From positions 11,588,001-11,652,000 of the forward strand of contig NC_088342.1 in NCBI RefSeq assembly GCF_036884655.1: a stretch of 64,000 nucleotides of DNA, read 5' to 3'. This DNA is from Musa acuminata AAA Group. Lineage: Eukaryota > Streptophyta > Magnoliopsida > Zingiberales > Musaceae. Both the position numbers and the translations under genes were made by a program. This document shows positions 10,798 to 24,206 of this stretch, piece by piece; position 1 is the first letter of the stretch, and the number at the start of each line of letters is the position of its first letter. The notes under the pieces were generated by a model. That model was given only the letters and a program-made list of their open reading frames with translations. It ran no database searches and was not told the DNA's origin.

Positions 10798-13700
10798 CTA
10801 CGCTGTAGGATGGTACCCAGGATTCATAGTCACATCTGGTGGGATATGTCTTGCTGCACCAATCTCCTGGCAGCACTCCATAGAAAGCCGAAGAGCAGCA
10901 GCCAAACCCAGCACGATAAGAACACCTACAATATTTGTACCAATCAACTGTATTTTATTTTTCAGAGAATGAGAGAGAGTAAATCAACTGAGTTTAGTTA
11001 GATATATGTGCCTCTAGTAGTGCTGAGCAAGAAGTAATAGACATGCATATAAAGTTAAATGCACATGTCTGTGTCCATCTATACCCATGTATTTATACAT
11101 GGTGTCCAAAGGTATAGAAAATGAACATTAAGAAAGAAATTTATCAGCTGTCATCTGAATTAATTTGTTTATAATTTATAACTACTGTAGAATTATTTCC
11201 TAGTACATTAATAAAGCTCAGATGCATATGGAACCACAGTTGTGCTTATATTGCTCCCACCAGGGAAAGTTTCATACTAATTCCACCTACCTTAAAGTTT
11301 TCCTACTCTTATTGTTTCATGAAGCGTTGATGCACAGGGCATCGTGGTATTTTCACAAATGTAATCATGAACGTTCTGCTCAAGACAGAAAGGGAAAGAA
11401 ATATACAGTAAAAGCAAGGTAAACTTTATCTAGTTCGAACAACAATTACCACAGTTGTGTATCCGTCTGGGGTTTTTCCAAAAGGCAGTTCATGATGTTT
11501 AATATGACATTGATCACATTGTAATCTGATGTTTATGTTCTGTAACATGATATGCAGAACTAAACAGGTAGCTTTCCAATAATTAACTACAAAAATTGTT
11601 GACATAAAGAAAGGATAACAATTGTACCAGTTATGATGTTCACAGGCAGTGAAGAAATACCAAGAGAAACTGATATTAGCACATCCAAAAAGAGTCCTCC
11701 AATTAGAAGGGCAAATGCAACCCAAAGTGGGTTCCAGCATCCCTGTTGGCATAAAGAACATAAACATAAATCAAGCAAGATAATGACAGACAGAGTAACT
11801 AGCAGAATGATAACAAGTGGTGATTGTCTTGAATAAAGAATCGTAGAATCATGCATTTATCATTCAGGATTGCAGCAGTATAGTATGGTTGTAAAATTAG
11901 GCCATTGTAGCTCAACTTAAAACAAAATGGCATGCATACCCTTTCTTGTTCTTGTTGCCCCCTGCCATGAGCTGAATTGACCCTCCAAACCCAGTAATTT
12001 GTCTGTTCCAGGAAGAGATTGTTTATTAATTGATACAATAAATCAATTTTTTATTAAGTTGGGACATGAGTTGGAAACTTCCTAGAACAAAGTCTCGAGT
12101 GACTAGAAGCGTTTACCATTTTTATAAATTTAAGTACAGAACACACCGTCTTATAAGAGTAACATCAAACATACATCTTATAAAAGACAAATTTTAGTTG
12201 CTGAATAATTTATAATTACATGAAAGGTAATTGCATCCCATTTCAAACGCATAAAGCATTTGAGATAATATGAGTAAATTTTATAATAAATCCACTGTGG
12301 TTATAGCTGAAATTGTCATACTAATGAGATTTGACAATTTCAGTTATAACTATGTGGATATTTTTATAAAACTTATTTCGTTATTTCAAATGTGTTGTGT
12401 TCGAAACGAGATACAATTACCTTTCTTGTTTTTGTTGGGTAATTATAAGTCATTCCACATCTGGAATTTTTAACTTTTATATGGTGTTCGTTTGATGTCA
12501 TTTTTATATGATGACAATTATAACAGTTGATGGTAATGTTTATATAGATAAACTTACACTTGGTTGGAGCTCTGGAAATGGCACATTTGAAGCCACCTGC
12601 CTGCAGAGAAGGATTTGATTCAGACAGTAATTTCATCCAGAACTAGGAGACCAAAAAAAATTACATCATGTGGAAGACGTACTGGCAAATCTCGCATTTA
12701 TTTGAACCTTTAGTACGAAACCAGATTTCTATGCAAGAGCGGTGCACTTTTGCAAGCTCACCTCGACATCGGCAACCAAGATCAATAAACGGTTCTTCTG
12801 TTTGTTGGTGACAAACTCTGCTCAAGTAAAAGCATCACAAAATACGGGCACAAGAATTCTTACAAAGAATCTGAAGCATCTAAACAAACAGTTTATGTGA
12901 GAGGAGAGGCATAGTGACATAAGTAACTGTTTCAATCATGATAAACATTTAATGATATCTGAAGTCATTCTGAGTAAATCTGATGTATCAATTTAATTTA
13001 TTCAACCATTGGACCAGTGCATTGCACTGAGAGGTAGAAAAACTAGGGAATAATGAGGCCACAAAAGAGAGTGAACAAAAGTTCAAAAAACTTGGAAGAA
13101 TATATAAAAGATATAATAGCGATAAAAATCACTACTTGGTTAATGAGCATGTCAGAGAAACAACTCAGCAAAGTACTTACTTGCAGAATGTTTTAAGTAG
13201 GTGACATAAATTGGGGAATACAGGAATCTCAGTTTAAGATTAGAACTCTTCAAGTGTCACAGATGGCCATATGAAAGTACAAAAGGTCCAGGATTGCATG
13301 CTAGTCAGAACTATCTGAAATGTACTTCATGTATTGATGTCAACTAGAATCACCATGCATATGAGGATCTATGTTTGGTCAAACAAATTTAACATTTCTG
13401 ATGCTCAAATGATTACATTCTAAATTTTAAATATATACTATCACATATACCATCATTGTTTAGTTTATACCATTTGATCACTGATATTTGCGGCTATAAT
13501 CATTTGCTTTTTCAAATTACAGAAGTTAATTAATTTTTTTGCATTTGTTTCACAATTCTTTCATTAAAAAAAGGAAAAAAAGCATCTTCAAAAGTGAATT
13601 TGATTAGTTTTGATAGTTAAATGAGACTGGGACCTTCTAACTACAGGAAAAATCATTAGATTGGAAAAGAAGAAAGTAAGAGACATAAGTTGTTTTTCAT

Positions 13701-14140
13701 GCTTTTGAATAATTCACTTGCGGACCAACCACAACAAACCTGATTCTCGTCAGTCCCTCAAACTAATGACTTCTTGTTGCAATTTACCTGCATTGATCCT
13801 TGTCACTCTCAGTGGGCAAGAAGACCTTCTTGGAAGAAGCAGCTGCTGCCACTGCACTGATGCCCTCATATCCCTCTGAAGCTCCAGTATTTGAGGTGCT
13901 CATGTCAGGCTTTGAAATGTCCTCCGGGTGGGATATCACTATGCTAATCGTTGGAAAATCAACAGCCCCACCCATGTGCCTTACCTGTGAAATTGCACCT
14001 GGCCCTCCTCCCTTCTGCGGCCCTCCACTTTGAGAGGGGAAAACATCCCTTAAAGTATGATTAGGGCCCGAATTCGAACAGGGTTCAGAGCACTCCTGGT
14101 GCGCTTTGTGCCCCAGCCCGCCACCTTCATCATTCAGCAT
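10798..14140 (-). CDS. RING-CH (RINGv) membrane E3 ligase-like protein
   Basis: Six coding exons on the minus strand (13788-14140, 12683-12817, 12558-12600, 11940-12002, 11628-11742, 10798-10925) keep one frame with GT-AG ends and encode 278 aa. Residues 117-162 form a C4HC3 RING-CH finger: C117-x2-C120, C133-x-C135, H143-x2-C146, C159-x2-C162. Trp150 lies before the last pair, as is usual for E2-binding RING-CH domains. Residues 1-116 are low complexity (Gly-, Ser-, Pro-rich). Two hydrophobic segments (about 203-226 and 227-252) would anchor the C-terminus in a membrane, and the protein ends in NPGYHPTA. The family transfers ubiquitin at endomembranes, and the target is unknown. The layout matches plant RINGv proteins with two C-terminal membrane spans. 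The start Met is the first in the exon and a 5'-UTR intron is likely. There are no disabling changes. Confidence 0.9.
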
Positions 14141-15060
14141 TATATTTTTGCAACACTACAACTCCTCAGAGTCCCAAGTAAACCTTTTAGAGCTTTTCTT
14201 CTAATAATGCGATTGCCTCCTCTTCCAACCACTTGAGGCACCGAACAATCTAAGACAGAGAAATGAAATGCCTTCAAGTTCTTTTGAACTCGAAAAACTC
14301 GCAAATAAATTGGATATGAGAATAGGCGCAGGACCGTCAGGTCCAGCAGAAACCAACAAAAAAGGCCCTCTAAGACCAGTGGATAGACGTCAAACAAATG
14401 CATCGTATTAGTTCGTTGCACTCAAAAGCCTAACACAAAACATGAGATGCAAAATGCATTCCTAAATTTACAAGCCATATCATTAAGAAGAAAGGTTAGG
14501 CATATAGAACGCTTTCTTGATCGTAAACACTCAAATCGTGTACGGAAAGAAAGTAGAAGGCATCAAATAATATGGGATCAGCAGCAAAACGGCTTCAAAT
14601 GTTTCCTTGCACCTAAATTCCCAAAGGTCTTTTAAGGAACAGCGAAAGAGACAAAGATCGATGCCGTGCATCACAGAACCGCCCAAAAATGGTGCCAAAA
14701 CCAAAACTATGAAGGAGGAATTAACCGATTAGAGATGCTCAAACCAGAATCAGAAACCAAGAAGACAGCTCCTGGAACTGCTCCGAATGACACCAAAATC
14801 GAAACTTTGTGCGGAGAACTCTACCCGGAAGACGAATCGCAGATCGCCAAAGGAGAGAGAAGGCAAAGGCACGAACTTTGTGTGGAGGAGGGATGCAGAT
14901 ACATCCCGCTTCGATCCAGCGCCGAATTGACGGCGGCGCGGTGAGAGGGGGGGACGAAGTGGAGATATTTGGAGTCGGACCCGGGAGCGATAGATAACAG
15001 TGGCGGGAGGAGTCGGGATACACGTCCCCGACATATCTTGCCCAACACTTCCCCATCGTC
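14141..15060 (-). promoter_or_regulatory. Leader and promoter of the RING-CH gene
   Basis: No open gene lies here. The GC content rises at about 14780-15060, as expected for a plant promoter and first exon. A possible 3' splice site (gttgtag) lies about 15 bp before the start codon, so a 5'-UTR intron is plausible. The segment 14690-14935 has degenerate copies at 36370-36990. Confidence 0.45.
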
Positions 15061-16420
15061 TCATGGTCCCCAATTTCACGTGGGGCCTACATGAAAGGTT
15101 GATAGGATGGAACGCAAAACGTAGCCCATGCTTGGAAACCCAGTCCGTAGTGGCACGTCATGTGGCGTTGCCGTGCGGTACATCTGGTGACCTGCACAAC
15201 CCCCACCCCCGGCACCCCTTTCCCTTTTTTGTTTTTTGGTTACTTCTAGCACGTATTTATGGCATGATGGGAAGACTAAATTCATGAGCAGAATATTATT
15301 TATTTCTTTTATGTATAATAAAAATATCTTTAAAAATGTATAATTTACTGTGGCCACCCATCAACTGAATTGGTAATTATGTAAATTGCTGTTTTTTTTT
15401 TGCTGGTGATAAATTGGATATTAAGATATAAATCATCACATGAGTCAATTTTTTGATATATTTTTAGGGCGAGTTATGTAAAAAAATCTTTTACATATTT
15501 TCCAAAGAGCTCCATTTGTCATAATGTCCCCTGATAGGACAACTAAAGCAGTATCTCGTTGGTGCTTTAGGTACATTCATTAAGATACTAAAAAGATATA
15601 TTATAATTAAAATAAATATACTCAAAACTTAATCAAATTTAACTCGTATGAAATTTCAAATAAATATCATCGCTAGTTTAAAAATAATGACAATCAAATA
15701 TGAAAACTTTTATGTTATTATAATATTTTTAAATAATCATATGACATTTTTCAAAACATCGTAAGTCTATTATAAAATATTAGAACTGAAGAATTGTATT
15801 GATTCATCTTATAAATCAGTCTAAATTAATAGATCGATTGGGTTGATTAACCAAAAGAATAACTCAAATCTGACTCAAATTTAACTATTACTCATTGTTA
15901 TTAATTTAAATATAAATATACAGATCAAAGGTCAAAAGTTATTTTATAATTATAATGTATAAACATCAGAATCGTCAACATAGAGGTATATATATGCGCA
16001 TATAATTAAAATAGAGAGCAAAAGAAAAGTATTATATTTTCATCTATGATGGAGTAATAATGAGGCAGAACAATACGCAAAAGCCATAGCGAGGGACGTT
16101 TCCACTGAAACCGGAACTCGCAAAATGGATGGGGAGGTTGTTGAGTTATATGGCGCAGGCATAGATCACATTTCGCATCAGAGAGTAACGAATCCATGTT
16201 CCCACTGGCTCCCACCAAACGCGATGGCGTGATCATTACGGCTGGACGATCGATGAATGCACCCTCGGATAGCATGAGAGAGAGAGAGCAGATCACCGAA
16301 CAATTGAGGGGAGGGAGACTGCATGTGGGTGCATGTGCAGGGAGATGGAGTAATTTGGAGTTTAGAAATAGATGGATATTTGATTTAGTTGTACAAAACA
16401 GAGTGTGATTCACAGCTGAC
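14650..16420. repeat. Duplicated upstream segment, intact copy
   Basis: Parts of this segment recur in the same order and direction at 36740-37470 and 63059-63320. Matching blocks include gataggatggaacg (15100), aataaaaatatcttt (15320), atatt and aagatataaatcatcacatg (15420), and catgttcccactggctccc (16195). The other copy is split by about 25.6 kb of insertions. No gene is visible in 15060-16420. Confidence 0.75.
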
Positions 16421-16465
16421 GCTACATGCTTCAAAAAATTAAATAAATAAAGGACAGAAAAAAAT

Positions 16466-16668
16466 GTATGTGATATATACTAATAAAAGACCATGATATA
16501 AATAAATATAAAATAATACTTTTATATTTCTTACATCTTCTAATTTTTAATTATAAATCAATAAAAAATTTAAGTGTATGATTTAAATACATGATTTAAG
16601 TATATGATTAAAAAAAATCTTATAAGTATATATTACTTGAATGAATGAAGTTAAAAACAAAATTTTCA
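16466..16668 (+). mobile_element. Possible 5' LTR of an old copia element
   Basis: The stretch is AT-rich and ends ttttca directly before the primer-binding motif at 16669. I set the left edge at tgtatgtg and could not confirm it. No matching 3' LTR was found near 34.3-35.4 kb. Confidence 0.35.
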
Positions 16669-16679
16669 TGGTATTAGAG
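16669..16679 (+). other. Primer binding site (initiator Met-tRNA type)
   Basis: tggtattagag differs by one base from the common copia primer site TGGTATCAGAG and directly follows an LTR-like CA end. Confidence 0.65.
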
Positions 16680-17145
16680 TCATCAAAAACTTTCTCTTCC
16701 TCGCTCTTTTTTCTTTTATCGTGCTGATCTATTGGTGACTATTATTCCTCTTCCTCACCTGCCTTGTTACTTATTTACAACTCTTTCCACTTTTGAATTC
16801 AGACATTGCACCCAAGATGAGGATCTACAACTCCTCCCTACCAATCTTGCTCTACAACAAATCTACTCCACTTTGCTAATCTAATCAACCTCCTCCAATG
16901 ATTGACCAACTTCTCCGGTGATCTTTCATCATTATGCAGTTTTTCTTAGTGAGCATTCCCTCTGCTCATATCTACTACTCGATATCTTCATCCCCTTTTC
17001 ATCAATCGGCAAGCTCACTAGTACCTCGGATCCACAATCGACCTCTCAGCAAAAGTTTATTACATACCATGTTCCTCTCGACTATGCTTTCAACACTTTT
17101 ATGACTCGAAAGGAAAGAAGATATCTCCCTCTTTTGCATACATCG

Positions 17146-17483
17146 GATAAGTTCATTAGAGAAAATGCATCACTCAGGATCCACAAGTAAATATTTCTAA
17201 AAACATTTAATAGACAATGTAAATTACAAACAGACTTTACAAACTCTGAACAGTTATACAACAAATGGTCAAAATGGTCCAATAGACCGAAAATCTCTCA
17301 CAAGTATCCACATGATAAAATCTTTATTTATAAGCCTAAAGCAGCCACCAAACTCAACTAAAATGGGACTATTAAGCCTTTGGTCGTCCCTCTATATGTT
17401 GTGCAAAGCATGAACATACTAAAAGACATGGACATACATAAGCATTACATCAAACATCATGTTTAAAAGTTTGTCCGTGATAT
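17146..17483 (-). repeat. 3' LTR of the LARD-like element
   Basis: This pairs with 21271-21608. The minus-strand start is tatcacggac, with the adjacent polypurine tract on the inner side. Confidence 0.75.
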
Positions 17484-20400
17484 TCTCCCTCACTTATTCC
17501 TTCGACATCATCGTCGAAGCCTTTGCCGACATTGTAACTCATCCCCTTTGCTGAGTCTTCAATCTTCTGCTCTAGCTGCAATGCACCTCTTGGCTCCCAA
17601 CTGCTCTCCGTTGTTGTTTTTGAGTAGTCAAAACTTTGATCTGCTATGCTACTTCAACTCGCCAATGACTTCTAGTGTGGGGTTGGCTGAGTTGTGTTGA
17701 TCCCTGTTGCTTCTTGTGGATCCTCCAGATGAAGGAAAAGACCATCCTTACTATGTGCTAGTCTCTCAAATACCATATGCTGCTTGAACTAGGTGGATGC
17801 TTGTTGGAGCTTTAACGAGCATCGCCTCGTAAACTTTCGAAATTTTGGATCCTTCCTCCACAAAATGTCCATCGACTCTTCTTTCATTTAGTTGTCACTT
17901 CCAAGTAGATTCGCATCACTTCCGCTTTCGATTAGCATTCTATTGGGAAATGAAGCAGATAGACTAGTCTCAGTAGCACTGATCACCATTGGTGAGGATT
18001 TGATAACCATTGTCTTCTATTATCTTCGAAGGGTCTTTGAACCTATGCAGAGCTCCTCTGCTGGATAGATAAGAGAATTGGGGTACTCGGTTTCGTCCAT
18101 TCTCTTAAGAATTGAGAAGGCAATGGTTACTTGACTTAGCCCATCTCTTCAAGGGTTGTACTCCATGCATCGAGCTGGTTACTAGCCTTCGCCTGCTCTT
18201 TACTCACACTTCTAAAGCACTCGAAGTGTTTGCACTCCTTGTATTGAGTTAGCTACTATGATTCACCTTCTCAATGCCATCGAACTTCTGGAATGCAGAA
18301 AATTTTCACCCCAACTTGGAGTAAGTCTCTAATAGTTTTGGTCACCTTTGGGATTGTACCGTCTTCTCCATCAACCTAGTCGCCTACTCCATTGAGTAGC
18401 AAAGGTACAACACCGCATACTGCCTGCTTCGTTCCTTGATCGTGCACTCTTGCATGACTCGAAGTCCTTCACTTTCGGCTATCTTGATGAGAAGCTCGTT
18501 GACACCAATCTTACGAAGTTTCTTGGCCTTTGCCCTTCAACCTTGTCTCGGTACTTGGAGTTTGTCTCTACATGCTCCACTTCCTCGGCCCCTTTTATGA
18601 CCAAGCACTCTCCCTCCATAAGAGCAAGGGATCAATGACTTTCATGGAAGTCCCGCCTCTATGGTACCATGGCGTTGCCATGCCCATGACCCTACTATCA
18701 GTCGCCTCGCATCTACATCCCTTTTCAGTAGATATGTCTTTGTGTCACTCTTCCGAGTCCACCTCCATTCTAACTGATGCTTGATTTTGGGTAGCTAAGT
18801 TCCTCTGGACTCGTCGTCACTTTCTCACCCCTTTCGACCCCCTGCTTCAACACCTCTGTGTTCTCCAAGCAGCTCCCTTTGATCGATGGAAAGACAAACT
18901 GTAACTCCTATGCATGGCCTCTGCCATCACGTTGTAGAGTTTGAACCGATTATATTCTCTTTAGCTTCCTTAGTAATAACGTTTGCTTACTCAACCTTGT
19001 CCTCTAACTTGTCGGGCTCCCTTAAGCGAATATGGGCTCTAGAGCAGTCCAACTCTCCAGCTGCTTTGATCATACCTCTGCATGATCAAGTCCCTCCTAT
19101 GGGACTCACTGGTACTTGCATTTGAACTTTTCCCTTGGTGGAATACAACCCCCATATGCTGATGATCAAGGCTTTCATCCGATGTAAAATTCGATGCACG
19201 CACGGAAGACCCTCCTCTATGGTACCATGGCCTTTATTCTTTGAATCCATAGCCCTTCTTGTCATCGTGTTGTTCACCGAAGTGGAGCTTCCAGTAGCTC
19301 CCGATCATACCTCCGTATGATCTAGTCCCTCACGGGACTATGTTGTGTGTATCACATTGCCACGAACTGTTCTACCACGATCCGCTGCACCATGTCACCT
19401 CCTAGTGACATCTCTATTGCATTCTGATCCTTATGAGATGAACTCGAATTATGATCCCTCTATGTGTGGCCTCTGCCAATACATCGCAAGGTCTCTTTCA
19501 CCTTCGATTTTGTTTGCTCCTTTGGCAATCGACCTTCATCCACCCGCTCTTGGGTCACACCTAGATGAAGCACCGCTCTAGGACAGTCCATCGCCTAGTA
19601 GCTCCCGAAGTCCATCAACTTTGCTGCAATTAGTGCACCATTGTCTGGATCCTAGGCCTCTTCCCCTACCAGCACAATCTCCGCTGCGCGCCGCTTCTTT
19701 CATGGCAACTTGAATGACAACACTATGGCATATTATTTAAGAGTATCCACCTCCGCGTTCTCTTACCCCGTGCCAAGGCCTTTTGAACCCAACTTCGTCT
19801 CTACAAGTTGAGTCACCTTAGTTCATCCATCAAATGCTTCTCCGAGATAATATGCATGTGCCCATAAGCTCCCTTTGTCTTTGGCACCATGCAAGATGAG
19901 TCCGTTCCATCAAAATGAAGGACCCATGGAATAACATGATCCTGCTCTTGCCTCTGCAAGAGTTCATGTCCTTGATCTCTGTCCAAGGAAAGCTTTGTGC
20001 CTCCACTCCATGTTCCATCTTCTATGCTAGCTCCCTTCATGCAGCTTGGGTACTTCGCCAAATTTCACCCAAGTTGCTCCGCTCCTCGTTTTTGTATTGA
20101 GTTGGTTGTGGCCCTCGTGCCCACCATTCCACGGGTCAACCCTCTCTTTAGTCTGATCTCCATATTGACTCCAAGTGTGCCTTCATTTGTGTTGCTTTGG
20201 GTCGCTCCCCCACTTGATCTCACAATGCATCCACCAATGCATTCTCTTAAGCAAGATCATGCGACGACTCCTTGTCGCTTGCTCGGTCCATTGAGCTTCG
20301 TGGAGTTGTTGTTTATTGAGGTACTCCTCTTCAATATGTACGATCTGTTGCACATGATTCTCCCTCTAGAGAAACTAGGATCTATCTCTCTTGGATAACT

Positions 20401-21270
20401 GTCTCGTTGGAGCAACATCTCTCTTCGCTTCTTTCTCTCTGAAAGTTTCGGAGACCACCATCTCCTTTGGACTATTCCAATTTACTGAACAAACTATGCA
20501 TTGTTTTGCCTCCTGTAAACGCACTTGCTAGATTGCGACTCCACGTCAATACAGCCCCCGCTACATCACTCGAGGCCTATCAACATGCTGAACTCGCTGC
20601 ACACTTCAGCCTCCTATGGACATATCCTTCATATGCCGAAGAGAAAGTTTTAATGCTCCATGGCACCGAGTTTCAATCGCCTTAAGATGGCCGCGACATT
20701 CCATTGTCCGCATACAAGCCCATGCATGAGTATTGAATTCTTCGAGTTAGCAATTCCCCTTAGATCTGTGAGCTTTGCATAACTCTTTCGGTCACTGAGC
20801 AACTTATTTTACCTTACATGGTCTCATCCTTTATCAAGCGCCTCGCTTGCCTTGAGCACCATCAAGTATAGTTGTCAACATTGAGCCGTAGCTCAAACTT
20901 AGCCATCCCAACCTTTGTGCGCTCCGCATTCTTCTAAGCTTACTTGTTCTCATGGTGTCTCTTACGCGAAGGGTTGGTCATTCCTCCGAATGCTAATCTC
21001 AAATGCCCGTTCCTCCGAGTGACTCCTTTTCCCTTTATCTCCATGCCCGTTTTCCCCCAAACGATCACGCGTGTGCGACTGCCCTCAATGCAACCCCGCT
21101 AGGTACCCCACGTTTACACGTTAAGTGTTTCTATGAGTGCTTGTCCCTCTCCGATATCATCTGTCATGGACTTAGCTGGTTTTGCTAAAGTCGTGCGGCA
21201 TCCTTGCGTGTCCGTCAACAAAGGTCAGCCTCCCCGAAGCCTCCCATGGTCCCTTAGGACTCACAAAAGA

Positions 21271-21608
21271 GAAAATGGGTTAGAGAAAATGTCTCGCTCG
21301 AGATCCATAAACAAACATTTCCGAAAACACTTTATAGACAATGTGAATTACAAATAGACTTTATAAGCTTTGAACAGTTGCACAACAAAGGGTCAAAATA
21401 GTCCACTATAGACCGAAAATCTCTCACAAGTGTCCACATGACACAACCTTTATTTACAAGCCTAAAGCGGCCACCAAACCCAACTAAAATGGGACTATTA
21501 AGCCTTCGGTCATCCCTCTACATACTATGCAAAGCATGAACATACCAAAAGACACGGACATACATAAGCATTACATCAAACATTCTGTTTAAAAATTTGT
21601 CCGTGACA
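21271..21608 (-). repeat. 5' LTR of the LARD-like element
   Basis: This pairs with 17146-17483. The minus-strand start is tgtcacggac. Confidence 0.75.
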
Positions 21609-22453
21609 AATCGCTCTTACACTCAAATGCTAAGTCTTTTAACATAATAGAAGAGTACTGATTATATATAAAAATCTAAAATTTATTATAGATGATTTAG
21701 CTTTACTAATTTTCTCCTGAGTGATGAAGTGATTATTCATGCTCTCAATAGCCTAAGAGATGAATATAAAAAACTAACGATAGAAATTCATGCATGACTC
21801 GCTAATGTTATTTAAAAAACTATATGACAAATTGATAGATCATGAAACATATCTAAAACGAGAAGAAAGGAAGATGAGACCAACTATCATAGCTCAATTC
21901 AATCAAAAATCTAAAAGCAAAGACAATAAAGGCAAAAACAAATTCAATAAATGATCAAATAAGATGCCTCATAAATACATAGGTAATTCACAAAGCAATT
22001 AGCTTTTATTATACTATCAACTCTCTAACCATGGTGGTAACTTCAACCCAAATAACTCAGAAAATAACTTAACTATAACTATCAATAGTTCTAGCATCTT
22101 AACAATAATAATCAGTAAAAAGTCATCTACTAGTTCTTCGACAAAATTTGACACATAGCAAAAGTTTGTCAATCTCGACCCAAACATAATGCTATTCCTA
22201 ACTAATCTCAAGCAAATATCATGACTACTTCGATTGTTTATCCAAACAATTGGATTATTGATTTTGATGCTTTTTATTATATCACTTCTGATTTATAAAA
22301 TTTATCTATACACACTAACTATAGAGGTAATGAATGCATCATCATTGATGACGGTAATGAAATCTCTATCACTTACACTAGTTCCAGAACACTTAATTCA
22401 TATATAAATACTTTTACACTCGATGATATTTTATATATACCTGACATTAAAAG
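21609..22453 (+). pseudogene. Copia gag to early pol fragment
   Basis: The translated plus strand shows a gag-like stretch with LRDEYKKLTIEIHA (about 21755-21800) and a basic region before 21960. It is followed by the pre-integrase region up to 22453 (IIDFDAFYYITSDL... near 22255). Stops break it. It joins the fragment that resumes at 31396. Confidence 0.65.
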
Positions 22454-24191
22454 TGTTAGGATCAAGAGCACTAGGGGGGGGGGGGGTGAATTAGTGCAAC
22501 GGAAATTTTTCAGCGATTAAAACCAAAAGCTACGTTCGTTTGATAAAAAATGATTTCGATGTAAAAGCCGATTCTAAGATTACTTTAACTTAAGATTAAG
22601 CGAGATGATGTTAAAATAAATCTACAAAGGCAGTTTGCAGTTTATGATGAAAATTAGAATGCAAGCGCAAACTGAAATGCGACGTTCGTACGATAAAACC
22701 GGTTTACGTCTAAATGTCAATTTTGAAGATACTGAACTTCGAGATATGTTTTATAAATGCGCAGAAGGCAGTTTGCAGTTATGATTGAAATCAAAACGTA
22801 AACGTAAAATGAAATGTAATGATCGTACGAAAAAGCCGATTTACGTTTAGACGCAGATTCGGAAAGCTCTGAACTTAGAAACTCGTTCGTAAAAGTGCAG
22901 AAGGCAGTAGTTATTTAGGAGGTTTGCAGTAAAGATAAAATGCTCAAAGTAAATGCAAACCGAGATTTAGAGTGGTTCAGTCAATCTTGACCTACTCCAC
23001 TTTTGGCTTCCTCCACCGACGAGGTCACCGACGTCAACTAGAGGCCTTCCTTCAATAGGCGAAGGCCAACCACCCTTTTACAGTTTCACTCCTTTTGACA
23101 GGCTTAGGAGACAACCCTTACAGAAATTTTCTCTCCTCTCTTTACAACTCAAAACTTTGAAGAACAGAGGGAGAACTTTTGGCCATTACAATAATTTTGA
23201 GCTCTAAGAATCACAGAAAGATATCAAGATTTCGAGTGTAAGTAGCTACCTTTCAGTGCTGAATAGGTGGGGTATTTATAGGCCCCAACCCAGTTCAAAT
23301 TTGGAGCTCAAAACTGTCAATTCCCAGAATTCCGGGATCAAGCGGTTGCACCTCCTGACTGGGGCGGTTGCACCGCCTGGCAGAGCTCGAAGACTGAGCC
23401 TCTGGGCGGTGCCACCTCTGTCAGGGGCGGTTGCACCTCTCTGCCAGAGCTCGAAGACCGAGCTCAAGTGGTTGCACCTCCTGATTGGGGCGGTTGCACC
23501 GCCTGCCAGAGCTCGAAGACCGAGCTCAGGCGGTGCTACCTCTTGTCAGGAGAGGTTGCACCGCCCAGTCTCGCTTGGAGACTGAGCCCAGGCGGTTGCA
23601 CCTCCTGGCTAGGGCGGTTGCACCGCCTAGTCTCCCTGGGAGACTTAGCCCAGGCGGTTGCACCTCCCACAGCAATCAGGGTCCGAATGGGTAGATCCAT
23701 TCGGCCCAAATTGGGTTTTTCAGGGGCCCAATTGCCCCAAGATTAAGCTAATGGGATCACCTCCCATTTCTAACTTAATCATTTTGCTAACTACGATAAA
23801 TCCTAAGACAATTTCTGCAGCTTGCTCTGGTGCGTCAATCGCTTCTTCCGGCGAGTTTCCGACGAACTTCCGTCGATCATCCGATGAACCCTCGGTGATT
23901 CTCCTGCGGAGTTCCGGCAAACTCCTAGACTTGCGACGATTCACTTGGCGAGTTCCGACGAGATTCTTTGGCAAGCTTATGGACTTCTCGGATTTGTTCC
24001 CGTAGAACCTCCGACGACAGTCCGAACTTCCGTCGCGCTCTCGAACTCCCAACGTGATCATTGTCATGACTCCGGCCCAACTCCTGCTGCATGTTTTACT
24101 TTCATCATAGTTAATCCTGCACACTTATCTCAACATATAGGTTAGACAACAAATGACAATTGACTTCATCATCAAAATCCGAGATTCAACA
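22454..24191 (-). repeat. 3' LTR of the SIRE-like element
   Basis: This starts tgttaggatc and ends gattcaaca on the plus strand. It has a 13-G run (22474-22486), a TATA box (minus strand, 23273-23280), and upstream of it three copies of the palindrome GGCGGTTGCACCGCC (23363, 23489, 23613) among many half sites. Confidence 0.95.
23273..23280 (-). promoter_or_regulatory. LTR TATA box
   Basis: TATAAATA in the context GGCCTATAAATACCCC on the minus strand. The equivalent site in the other LTR is 30455-30462. Related sites occur in the other SIRE-like LTRs at 319, 41031, 45536, 56558 and 61240. Confidence 0.75.
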
Positions 24192-24206
24192 ATCTCCCCC
24201 TTTTTG
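24192..24206 (-). other. Polypurine tract of the SIRE-like element
   Basis: On the minus strand this reads aaaaagggggagatt, immediately before the 3' LTR. Confidence 0.85.

Larger units (their letters stand above)
17146..21608 (-). mobile_element. Non-autonomous LTR retrotransposon (LARD-like)
   Basis: Two direct repeats of about 338 bp (17146-17483 and 21271-21608) flank a 3.8-kb interior. In minus orientation each LTR starts TRTCACGGACAAA and includes the blocks gtccattt or actattttgaccctttg. A polypurine tract (aagtgagggagaa, 17484-17496 read in minus) adjoins the left LTR, which sets the direction. The interior has only short frames in both directions and no gag or pol motif I can recognise, so it must have moved with enzymes made elsewhere. 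The flanks catcg and aatcg may be a target duplication with one change. The LTRs differ at many positions, so this is not a young insertion. Confidence 0.75.

Noticed and set aside
14739..15079. Frames of about 105 codons in the RING-CH leader, minus strand
   Set aside because: They are in GC-rich promoter/first-exon sequence, overlap one another in different frames, and have no domain. They look like UTR sequence.
18450..20700. Series of plus-strand frames of 60-133 codons
   Set aside because: They lie in the interior of a minus-strand LARD-like element, do not join by splice sites I can see, and show no domain.
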